Shown: positions 52,134 to 62,848 of the stretch, piece after piece | Layout: each line of letters begins with the position of its first letter | Position numbering within the stretch: the stretch's first letter is position 1 | Source of the DNA: Phascolomyces articulosus | Taxonomy: Eukaryota > Mucoromycota > Mucoromycetes > Mucorales > Lichtheimiaceae | Reading direction: 5' to 3' | Length of the DNA stretch: 64,000 nt | Assembly (NCBI GenBank): GCA_025677815.1 | Contig: JAIXMP010000006.1 | Span: 1,364,001 to 1,428,000, forward strand | Made by a program: the position numbers and the translations under genes | The notes under the pieces: model-generated | What the model saw: the letters and a program-made list of their open reading frames with translations, nothing else | Told to the model about the DNA's origin: nothing | The model's database searches: none

Positions 52134-54137
52134 TAATCAATAGCTAGTTAATTGTCTATAGTTTTCTTTTATTTTTCGGATTGTTTATATCAATATCCTT
52201 GTAGTTATAGAGGTTTTTTCCAAATTATCTACGCCAAGCTGAGCTCTTTTTCATTGAATCGCGCACTAATAATAAGAATAGTATGATATGTGATATACTG
52301 TATCTTATAAGAGAGTTGGAAGGGATATGAGGACAAAGTTGGAAAAGTAGAAGAGCAATGGCGGATAGAAGATAAAACAGGCGAGGCTGGAGGAGAAATA
52401 ATAGATTGCAATGATGAAGGACGCCATGTTAGAACCTAGTTAACTATATTGCAAAGATGCCATCTTACGATCGACAATGAAAAGCTTATCGTCGTTTGCT
52501 TTATTCAATTATTAGAGAAAAGTAACTTTTTATGACCTTATGTCCCCATAAGTAGTCAGGATCTATAACCCAAAATGATTCCCCCAACACTCATAGCTAG
52601 CTTATTATTCAACGACTTGATTACACTTAAGCAACCCGGACAAAAGCTCCAGTATAATAACCTTTTTACTATGAATCGAATTGATTTCAATATATCACTA
52701 ATGTGAATTTTCGGTCATTATCACTGTTGTATCCAACATACAATGGCTTCACAATAAATAATAATTCTTCATTATTATTATTATTATTATTATCACTGTC
52801 ATTCACCCTATATCCCACTTGTGCGGTAATTCTATTTGGATGATTACTTATGTTACATACAGTATTGTGCCATCCTCTCTCACATATTGTTAATCATGCT
52901 GGATCACGCAATCCTTCTAACAATATCACTTATGGTCTATATTAAATATACTGTCGTCATAACACGCAATCCAAATGATGCAATCCATATTCCAATATTA
53001 CACCATAATGCGCAAGTTGTGATAGTCCATCCATGATGAGCATTTTCTTATAAATAGAGAGATTGTTTTTTATCTTAATAAAACTTCAGTTTATTATTTC
53101 GGGTCTCGTTGACTTATCTCTTCTCCTGTTATTTTCTTTTTATTTTGTGATTTCTCTCTGATACAACAATCATCATTATCAATATGAACATGTTATTTGT
53201 GCGTATTACTCATTGATTGAAGTTTTTTTTTTATATGTATTCCTGGAACTGTTCATTTTTGAAAAGAAAGAATATGTTCTTTTTATCTTCCTTGATAGTT
53301 ATAATTAATATAGTTACTTGTACTGTATATTGATTTTTATTAGCATAGTGTCTTCATAATTTCACATGTTATAAAACATATTATCCCCTTGATTTTATAG
53401 CTTTATGGAATATTTTCCCATATAAAATACAAGTAGTTACATGTCTTGAACGATATAAAACTTGCACTGCAGTGTCAAGTTTATTTTTTTAATTTCTTAT
53501 ATTTTTTTTTTTTTTGGATATGTAATTATGTTATAATTAAATACTCTCTATATTTTTGTAATATCGTTTAAGCAATAATAATTTTGTATTGGATTGAAAG
53601 AAAGTATAATGAATTAAAACAAAAGTTCGAAGGGAATCTCATTTTTACCAAGTAAAAGGCATTGTTATGCTGCTCCTTGCTTATACACGGTCGATTTGTG
53701 AGGCACGACAATCGACATTATTATTATTACTATTATTATTAATTAAACAATTCAACACAAACAAAGGAACAGCTTATTACATTTATTAATAATCAATACA
53801 TATATTTATTTTAGAAAAGAGAATAAAGAAAAAAAAAGATAGATCTAAGGTTGAAATAACAGCACATTGCAGTAAACTCACGAATGCTGTTGCCTTCAAT
53901 TTCTGCACTATCTTTGAATTGCCAACAAGCCCCCTCAACACCAAGGGCTAACCTGATATAGCTTGTACAACAATAATTAAGGTACAAGACCCCTTAGATT
54001 ATTGAGGGCACACTTTAAATAGCTTGCAAACCAAGGCAGAGAAAGTGAAAAGGATAAAGAGTAGAGAAAAGAGTCCGAATTTCGTGTGACACAAAACCTG
54101 TTGAAAGAACGACCATCATGCACAAAAGGTCAAGAAA
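52134..54137. other. AT-rich spacer, no gene seen
   Basis: It contains an ATT microsatellite near 52769-52793 and several T runs. Frames of 60-66 codons lack any motif. Nothing can be supported as a gene. Confidence 0.45.
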
Positions 54138-54560
54138 TTGACAACACTTGACAATGTGTTGGATGATCCCACAAGTAATAAAAAAAATTACAACCCAACA
54201 CAAATACTTGTTCCTAAAAAAATTCCATTCAAGTTCGACATTATTGCTCCCCTTCTTTTTGAGCTTTGTGAGTTTGTTATAAAGTATCTCTCGTATCATA
54301 GCATTCAAGAGCTAAGGACGCACAATATGCAAATTTTTGGCGTTTTCGTTTTTTGAATTCTCCTATTCTTTGGCGAACAGTAACCATCAGAACAACCAAG
54401 GAGAAGGAGTTCACCTTATTGCCATCAATATACACACACGCACGAGAGATTTGACCTTTGGTATCGAAGTACCCAAGAGAATTAACAAACTTTATAACCT
54501 TTTAAAACAAATAAAACAAACTACAGCAACATCAATATATTGGCAGGTAATTAGCATTTA
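54138..54560 (+). pseudogene. Decayed F-box gene fragment (N-terminal part)
   Basis: The frame from 54138 reads PFKFDIIAPLLFELCEFVIK, then YLSYHSIQELRT, like an F-box (compare FDIIAHLPQEIINLILQ in the intact gene at 56-57.9 kb). It then stops at 54354-54356. The same frame resumes as NSPILWRTVTIRTTKEKEF, which parallels ALVWRTIEIRGDED of the intact gene, then stops again, and another frame carries ARDLTFGIEVPKRINKLYNL. Stops and at least one frameshift make it a relic. No LRR part follows. Confidence 0.55.
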
Positions 54561-56078
54561 TTATTATTATTAGTAAAACTGTTGTTTCTTAGGTTGGTAA
54601 TAATAATGGTAATATCACTGCTACGATTACTAATACTGATATTAACACTAATACTAATAATCATGTACATAGATATAAATATGATCAAACACCCTGAACC
54701 CATATTAAAGTCTATTGGTGCAACGATATTAAAGGACCCGTTTACTTTGCAAAGATGAATAAAAATGCATTTTTGAAAAATCGAGCTTTGTAGCCCCAGA
54801 ATTAAGATTTCTCAAAAAGAGGTCTGACCTCCTTTTGGGGCAACAGTGTTTCGTTTACCAAACATAGTCTTCAAAGTGTCCAAGTAAACAGATCGATGAA
54901 TACACAAAAGCCATTTTGAATCAAAACAGAGTTTCGGTCTTCAGAAGGCAATTTTTTTTGGTAAAGCAAACTGGCCCTAATATTAGCCAGCTCCTCTAGT
55001 CGTATGCTTTTTGGTTTTTGAGGGGATTTTTCTCCGAGCAGTTAATGCTGTGACTGTAGTCATAAATGATGGATTCGTTTTTCTATATGTTTTTTTTTCA
55101 AATAATACGCATTTCTCTTTACTCCCTATCTCTCTTCCCCCTTCCTTTTTTTTTATAGTTCCTTCATCCATGGTTTTGATTGTCAATGAATCCCATTGCA
55201 AAATTCGAACATACGTAGTAAAAAAAAAGACGAATCGATTGTGGCATCTACATAAGTTACAGTACGTAGTATATTATTTAGAAACCTTGGAAGACCTCGG
55301 GATCCATTTGGACTCTTGAATAATCAAATGACCATGGGCTTCAATTTGTTTTAAATAGTAAATGTAGTGTCGAAAAGGTAGTATCCAAAGTCGGTAATTT
55401 GAAAAATGAATAAAAGACCCAAAAGAGAAATATATATATATATATATATTGGTCTTGCCCACCATTTACGGTTGAAATAGTTCATATGTATTATCATTTT
55501 TATTATTTTATACATTACTTTTACTATTAACTTGCACATGCTTTTATATATCTTTTAACATTTATGCATACTATACATAATACATAATATTCATTCTTCT
55601 TTTCACGTTCATGTTATTTATATCTCCTCTTCTCGTCAAAACGGGAATAAAAAAGCCAAGTAAAAAAAAAGTCGATTATTGTAAGAGGGGAGAGAAAAAA
55701 ATAAGATAAGAATTTGCTGTATCAGAAAAAAAATAATAAAACAATGAATATATTTTCTCTATCTTGAACAAAGTTTAAATACCAATTCATCTTATCACCC
55801 CTCATGATAATGTTAAATGACAGACCATTAACTTGCTGCTATGAGTAAAAGTTTAATAAGCTCAAAGTTATATATATTATAATAGACAGAGAGAGAAAGA
55901 GAAAAAAGAGAAGTATACTGATAATATCTCAAAATAATATCGAACAATTTTTTTTCCTAAAAATAAATGAGGGGGGTAATCGGACAGAAACAAGGTTGTC
56001 AAAGAAACTAAAAAAGTAAACGTGATTGCTATAAATTATATTTTTCTTTATTACAGAAATGTTTGTACAAAAGGGTAT
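54561..56078. other. Spacer, no gene seen
   Basis: 54690-54980 has more balanced composition but no open frame of note. The rest is AT-rich, with a TA dinucleotide run near 55430-55449. It contains the 3' flank of the F-box/LRR gene. Confidence 0.4.
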
Positions 56079-57861
56079 TTAATTTTTATTGCATCCTACT
56101 GTGGTTAACTTGACAGATGAATTATCAAAAACAGACCAGCCTTGAGGAGTAATCCAGGTAATGCCTTCTAAATAAAGGGATTCAAGTCCTTCAATAGTAG
56201 CTAAATGAACCAACATTTCATCATCAATAGAATAAACTTCTTTAAAAGTGAGAGAGCGAATACCAGGATGGGATTGAAATCTTGAGCATAGATGAATCAT
56301 ACTTTCTCTCTCTTCAGATTCATACATCATTAAATATCCAAATTCAAGATGTCGTATTGTTGGAATATTAGCAAGAGAATCGATGATACCATGCAGATCA
56401 CATTCGATATGTGCAAATTTGACAGACTCTAATGTGGATGTATTTGTTTTTCTTTTGGGTGCCATGTCATCAAAAATAGCTCGTAAGATTTCTTCGTCGT
56501 CTCCAGAATCTCCAATAATCTCTAGCATTTGAAGACTCGATAAATTTGTGATCGCCGTAAGAAATTCTTGACCTAAATGTCTTAATAAGATACCATCAAA
56601 GATTAGCGCTCGTATGTTTGGTGAGTTTCGCATTACCCGAGCGATCAGGGTATTAAGCAATAAACAGAAGCCGTTAATGCTGAGTGATTGTAGATTTGGT
56701 AACTTGCAGGAATCTCCCAATAATTCCCAATCTTCTCTATCTTTTATTTCGTCTTCACCAGGGCCATATGTATCACACCAAATTTGCAAGTACAGTGTCT
56801 GAATCGTGGCTTGATTCCGTTGAATGATTGGTATATAGCTTTTTGGGTTTTTATAAATATTTAATGCAAGGTCTTGGATACCCATAAAAGTGGATGAAGT
56901 GGCTGGCCCCAATTGTCGATGATGCTTTCCTTTTTCCTTCATGGTAATATTCCCTTCTTTGAATTCGTTATAAAACTGTGAGTTTTGAATACTGAACCGT
57001 TCAAGTCGTTTGCAACTTGATTCTATTATTTCAAGCACAGTAGGTGTATCGGTATCGATGATCAAACTACGCAATTCCGTGCATGTGTCAAAAATCTTCT
57101 TTAGATCAACCGTAGTGAGGATATTATCTATGTTAATCGCTAGGCACTCTAATGTTTCTGCAACTTGTGAAAGCGCAGCGATAAGTGTTGGAACAGACGA
57201 GCCCCATCGATTATCCTAATTTATTTTAAAAACAAATATTAAGCCATTTTCTTTTAATAATTAATTCCTTCCCATTCACTTTTATTACACCACCCTTTCA
57301 ATTTCTGATCACCCTATATGTACATACCAAATATAATCTATGAAGCTTGCTAAATCCACCTTTTGCAATCTGGACGTACAATGCATTAGATAATAAACCA
57401 CCGTAGACTTCTGATAGTTCGACGACATGTTCACAAACGTAAGGGAGTGATTGAATAATATTTTGAACGGAACAATCCTCGTCACCCCGAATTTCAATGG
57501 TTCTCCATACCAGTGCATATGCTGAAACTTTGTCGCGCCATGCCTTCGATACATCAAGTAGTTTGAAGCACTGTTTTTGCCATAGTTCCTGCAAAATCAA
57601 GTTAATAATCTCCTGCGGCAAATGGGCAATGATATCGAATTGTTTATTATTCTTTTGTGTTGCTTCATCGCATTTTTCTGTAACTCGATCCTTGTTGTAG
57701 AATTTGGTATTCACAAACGCGTCTTGTTCGCGTTCAAGTTCGGGTTGCAAGGATTCACTACAATTATTATGCAAGTTTTCACCCGTCAAATGGGTAATAT
57801 CTTGACTTTTGTTGCGTTTGGGCTTCTTCTCTACCATTGTATTGGCTGCTCGTTCCGACAT
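56079..57861 (-). CDS. F-box/leucine-rich-repeat protein
   Basis: Two exons, 57328-57861 and 56079-57215, joined by a 112-base GT-AG intron in phase 0, give 556 residues. I chose the Met at 57861 (MSERAANTMVEKK); an in-frame Met 45 bases upstream would add a hydrophobic stretch. The F-box is at residues 75-124 (FDIIAHLPQEIINLILQELW, then LLDVSKAWRDKV and ALVWRTIEI). The rest has irregular LRRs with the pattern L..L.I.G (LPNLQSLSINGFCLL, SPNIRALIFDGILL, SSLQMLEIIGD, TLESVKFAHIEC, IRSLTFKEVYSID, LESLYLEGITWI). Such proteins act as substrate receptors of SCF ubiquitin ligases; the substrate is unknown. Two decayed relatives lie on either side (54.1 kb and 60.6-61.9 kb, both plus strand). No damage is seen in this copy. 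Confidence 0.82.
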
Positions 57862-58546
57862 TGAGTAAAGTAATGAAAGAAATGTTTCGAAACAAGAACA
57901 AATCACTTCTTTTTATTTTCATGGCAAAGGGTTACACAAAGTAAAAAAAAGTGCGCCGCAAACGAGTCGGGTCTTCAACCTTTGTTAAAAATAAGTTTGT
58001 TTGCTCGTAACAATCTCTGTTGCTACGGCAACCGTGTCACCTAAAAATAAAATAGACAAGAATGTGACTGTAATGAGTGTGGAATACCAACACATCGAAT
58101 ATTTTTGAAAGTAATTTTAAATACACGTATATATATTTCCTGAACACTACTAATCTGTAGTAAAGGATATGCTATTTTTTAATAAGCTTGCAATGCACTT
58201 AGCCCATACTAAACTATGTAATTATTATTATAAAAATACTTTGATAATGGTTTATATAAGCTAACTATTAGGAGGGAGTATTACACCAGTTTCTCAAAAA
58301 TTGGAAATATAAAATATATTATATATCTTCATACGTAGAGGTAATAGGGTATTGCAATAAGAAATAATTAGATCACTTTATAAAGATACATATGATATGA
58401 AATACATATGTTTATAACTAATAATAATGATAATAACACCAGTCACTACTATATAGCATAATACAGAGGGTATTTACGTATAATAATAAAAAGTTAGCTA
58501 CATATTATTACGTGCACGACGCTGTTTCTTATGATACTACACTATA
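57862..58546. other. Upstream region of the F-box/LRR gene, AT-rich
   Basis: A short GC-richer patch at about 57940-58040 (GTGCGCCGCAAACGAG and neighbours) may be the promoter. The rest is AT-rich with no gene. Confidence 0.4.
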
Positions 58547-60483
58547 TTAATATAGTCTTTCAAACACCACATTAAAATCAATTGGACTGATAACGCCTAA
58601 TCCAAGTTCAATAACGGTTTTTCGTGATGAATAGATTCCTTGGGTAAAGACGATTTATATTATCGTACTATTATTATTCTTTATAAACAAGTAAGTAACA
58701 ATTACTGCTTATCTTTTTAATCTTTCATATATAAATTGAAGTGAAAAAAAAAAAAAACTTACATAATATGGGCAATAAGAACCGCTTCTCAGATAAACTA
58801 AAATTCATTCCTGGCCAATACAAATCTAGATCCTGAACTAAATAGAATCCAAACATTGGCATCTTTTCCTTCTGCTTTACCACCAGACGCAAATCGTTCA
58901 GGATCAAATTTTTCAGGATTATTCCAGACTCTTGGATTTCTTTGAAGATTATAAATACTAATAACGTCAAATTTTTGTGTATATTAATTTTAATAAAAAA
59001 AAAATCCTATCAGAATCTTCCGTTTTTTTTCCTCAATTATCAACAATATCTATCAATGAATTATTTACCTGAGCGTAGCATCAGTTCCTTTGGGGATAAA
59101 AACACCACCTGATCCAGTATCCTTATTAGCTTTACGACTAATAAGAGAATCAGTTGGTCCTGCGATACGGAGAAACTAATAAAATAGATAGAATATAATA
59201 ACCGAATCAGTCAATATTTTGTTTACTGAGAGAATATTAATTTTATGATAAAAGTCATTAGATAAATATTCTATTTACCTCTTTAATGTTTTGTCATTTC
59301 TCTTGATTGTTCAACAGTGGGATAAATGTTTCTTGGTTCGTTTCCGAGTACTCTGTGTGCTTCTTCTCATGCACATTCTTGGATTTCCTATGAAAATTAT
59401 TATAAAATTATCTTGTTACATTGCTGTCGTCTAATACTTTTTTCTTCATTTTATTCGATATATACTATTTCCTTTAAAAGATCATTGACTTTTCTTTCCC
59501 TCCTCTTCGATGATCTCTTTTCCCCAGCTTTTTTTTTTTTGTATCATAACTTACAGGATGCTTTGCAAGATAATATATTGCAAAAGAAAAAGCAGAAGTG
59601 GTTGTACCATGTCCTGAAAAAAAGAATACGCACATATTGCTCTAATATCATAAAAGGGATATGTCATAATATATAGAAGATAAATAAAAAGCAAAATTTA
59701 TATGTGTCCAATAAATTTTATGCACTGTTTCGTACCTTGAGTTCTTCATCTGTTAAAGCAGCACCATTTTCATCTTCTCCACTTTCCATGATCATTTGAA
59801 GAAGATCTTTTTCTTTTTTGGTTTCTTGCGAACGATCACGGGAAGGAAGATCAACTAATTTTCTTCGTTTTTCATCAATGTTATGTTGAATCATATACAA
59901 AAAGACGGACAATTCATCATGGATTTTCTTTTGATTGGGGAACCAATCAAGGTATTTTCGTTCAAGAACAGGTAAGAATAAATAGAGTGAATCTATTGTT
60001 GCTTCTACAACATCATTATAACGATGGAACCATTCATTATTACTATTTGTAACAGCACCGAAATCGTATCCTATTATGTGTATTATTTTATTATAAATAG
60101 AGGATAGGGGGAAGAGAAACGAAAAACCAGTCAATTCCATGTGTTTATATTAATTTATGCCCCTCTCGCCCCTCCTACGTTCTCGCATTATATAGCATAC
60201 CAAAACTGGCATTTCCGATTGCATCGAATGTCCATCTAAAAAATTATTTATATATGTCTTATTGTCAAACCTGTATGGTCACATGTAGATAAAGCTAAAA
60301 AAAAAAAAAAAACAAGCAACCAGGGTGATATATGTATATTTTTTCTTTACGTTTCCATCAAATCATAAGCATCGGCAGATTTTCCATTGGATTGATCCAT
60401 AACACTAAATAATTTATCAATAAGATTACCAAAGACTTGCAATGGCATGGATCGATGAAATGCTGAATTGGGCAATCTTAATT
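58547..60483 (-). pseudogene. Cytochrome P450 pseudogene
   Basis: Pieces of a P450 lie in order on the minus strand with recognisable introns: FHRSMPLQVFGNLIDKLFSV (60.36-60.48 kb), TWTFDAIGNASFG (60.2 kb), YDFGAVTNSNNEWFHRYNDV to GAALTDEELK (59.74-60.07 kb), the I-helix CVFFFSGHGTTTSAFSFAIY (59.57-59.64 kb), EEAHRVLGNEPRNIYPTVEQ (59.29-59.39 kb), FLRIAGPTDSLISRKA with GVFIPKGTDATL (59.07-59.18 kb), NLQRNPRVWNNPEKFDPERF (58.86-58.95 kb), then GMNFSLSEKR and ISPIDFNVVFERLY to the stop at 58547. Lesions: TGA inside ECA-EEAH, TAA after EMTKH, frameshifts around the haem-binding loop and in the last exon, and no N-terminal membrane anchor (about the first 100 residues missing). The style resembles the large CYP509-type families of Mucorales, but the family is inferred. 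Confidence 0.8.
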
Positions 60484-60559
60484 TTGTGTTATTCAGGAGT
60501 TAATAAGAATTTCATCTGTTTGTTTATTTGTTTGGTTTTTTTTTACATAATTATATAAT

Positions 60560-61866
60560 ATTATTTTAATACCTTCCGTTGATTCTTCCAATGTTGACCC
60601 TATATAAATTATCAATTGACAATAATAAAGACCATATTCTTCTTGACTGTAGTTATATGAATACCATGTTACAATTCTCTGATATTTTATCAGCATGTCC
60701 ATACCTAAGGGAAGTCGAAGTTTTTTTTTCAAGTCTGGATATTTCTATCAAGCATCAGATGCCACCACCAAGTTGGTCCATATTAGTTTATCTTGTTTGA
60801 TTGGTAGGTAGTCAAGATTCATCTTACGAAATTGATCAAAATGCCACCAGCAATAAGAAGATCAGTTATTGTTAGTGGGTGACGGTGGATAGCTTTTTGG
60901 ATATGGATAAACAGATATTGTATCAGATGAATGTTTTAGTTGTTGGAGGCCACAACAGATTCTGTTTCACTCGACCATTAAACAATCCAAGCACCCTGCT
61001 TGTCTTCAGTTACTTTCGGCAGATATTACAACTTCGTTACTGCATTTGATTAAGCTCATTGGGATCCACCAGCAAACACTATTATCATAAATGCAAACAT
61101 ATATCTTCCCGAAGAACTACAAGGCGAATTGAATCAAAAGCATTCATTTGGTGTCACTATTATGTAACTATCCTAATTGATCTATTTCAATATCAAGTAT
61201 CCCCAGTTTGCGATTCCAATGTCACTGGAATGAATACCTTGACATGATCTTGAAAAGAGCACTCAATCTCAAGAATTTGGGATAAAGGATAAGTTCATAC
61301 AAGGTTTGAATAATCAGACTATGTAATAAATTTTAATTCGATCTTTTGAACATTGTAGGTATGAAAATTAGGAATCTACTACAATTTGAAGATTCCAACA
61401 ACACCATATCCACTCTATCTACCATGGTGCGTGTATATGCATCATTACTAAATCATTCTTATATGACTCATATTGATTATATCATTGCTCTGTATTGGAT
61501 CCTACAACTTTTCTACAGTCGGTATTGGGAGTCGAAACATTAAAATGTTTGAAAAGACCAAACAATTGCATGTTGAAGACATATCAAGGAGAAACTGAGG
61601 ATTTTTGATTTAGATTTGGAGCATCTTTATTTGGAAAACATCATATCTATATAGTGAATGATGCGATGAAATCAATGGCAATAATTCAAGCACTAAAGAG
61701 CATACATTTCAAAAATGTACATGGATTCAACAAAATTGGAAAAGAATATTTTAAAAAACATGTTCCAATCCAAAAATCCAACAGAAAGGTTATTAAAAAA
61801 ATAGGTAAATATACTTTTTTTTCTTCATTTATTGAAAAATGCGAATTGTTGAAAAGAATTGTCTGA
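60560..61866 (+). pseudogene. Decayed F-box/LRR gene (LRR part)
   Basis: Plus-strand fragments resemble the LRR portion of fungal F-box proteins: QFSDILSACPYLREVEVFFS near 60.68 kb, MKIRNLLQFEDSNNTISTLS near 61.36 kb, DLEHLYLENI near 61.62 kb, and MKSMAIIQALKSIHFKNVHG (61.66-61.73 kb) to the stop at 61866. Between them are many stops and frame changes, and no F-box was found. It abuts the truncated 5' end of the P450 pseudogene, so the loss of the P450 N-terminus and the insertion or recombination of this copy may be one event. Assignment rests on the LRR pattern only. Confidence 0.5.
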
Positions 61867-62042
61867 TTGTGAGTGTATATATAAGTGACTATGGGGCGAA
61901 GGTGTGTATAATATATGTAAACATGGCAGTGATCGTGTATGTCGAAAGAAGAGGTGTATACAGCAGCAACATTGTAATAAAAAAAAGACGGAGAGTGGGT
62001 TGTATGGCATGAAAAAAAAAAGTTGGTGTGTCAAAAAAGTGT

Positions 62043-62486
62043 CTACCAAAGTTCGCGTCTTCGTTCACGGTTCTTTCGAATCAATTGTTTTCTATAACCA
62101 GCATCACTGGTAGGTGGTACTTCGACCTTCACAGCTCGTTTGACAGTCGGAGCAGAGATACTGACAAACAATTCTGAACAGCCAAACTTGTCTGCTAATT
62201 TCTTGCGAGTCCAAGTTGTAGGATCACTTTGCCGTAATGAACGCATTTCTTGAATTTGTTCTTGTGTCAATTTTGTTGTCACGCGTTTTGGTTGCGAGCG
62301 AAGAGGAGGTGCCGTAGTTGCTTGGACTTGAGCTGAGACAGGTGCTTCACGAGTCACGAAAATACTACCATCGGATAATGCTGTTTCAGTAAATGGTACT
62401 CGTGGTTTGGTAGTCAAGTTGGTCGTCTTGCTTTTGGTAGCATAACAACGTCGTGTGGTGGTATTACGAATGACTTGTCGAAACAT
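62043..62486 (-). CDS. MRPL20: Mitochondrial large-subunit ribosomal protein mL58 (L20)
   Basis: Single exon, 147 residues. The basic, Arg/Ser/Thr-rich N-terminus (MFRQVIRNTTTRRCYATKSK) looks like a mitochondrial targeting sequence. Residues 73-110 carry the family core (LTQEQIQEMRSLRQSDPTTW, then TRKKLADKFGCSELFVSI), which matches fungal MRPL20/mL58, a protein of the mitochondrial 54S subunit that has no bacterial counterpart. The C-terminus is basic (RKQLIRKNRERRRELW). The start is the only Met upstream of the targeting sequence. It lies downstream of the MIT-like gene on the same strand. The length is a little shorter than that of the yeast protein (about 195 residues), as I recall it. Confidence 0.88.
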   Translation of the reverse strand: MFRQVIRNTTTRRCYATKSKTTNLTTKPRVPFTETALSDGSIFVTREAPVSAQVQATTAPPLRSQPKRVTTKLTQEQIQEMRSLRQSDPTTWTRKKLADKFGCSELFVSISAPTVKRAVKVEVPPTSDAGYRKQLIRKNRERRRELW

Positions 62487-62848
62487 GGTGAATTATATAA
62501 TGGACACACGTATAATTAAAAAAAAATGAAATGTGTATAAAAGGGACCCCTTGCTTACAGTCTGCTCAAAAGAAAATTGGCACGCAAGCCACCCCGCACT
62601 TTATATGTAAAATTGCTCCGAAAGGAAATTGGATGGATTGAATGATGATTTTTAATGTGTGATATTATGCAAAAAAAAAAATGAATACAAATTGCTTGTT
62701 TGTTTTAATGATACAAAATAAAAAAACAATAACTTTATATGGGTGAGTTTTCTTCTATTGCACGAAATCAAATGCGATAGAGGGGAATGATGGAGTGGAT
62801 GAATGGATTGTATTAAAAAAAAAAACAACAACTATAAATTATTATAAA
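62487..62848. other. Spacer between the MIT-like gene and MRPL20
   Basis: It holds the 3' end of the upstream gene (minus) and the MRPL20 promoter. AT-rich; no other feature is seen. Confidence 0.4.
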
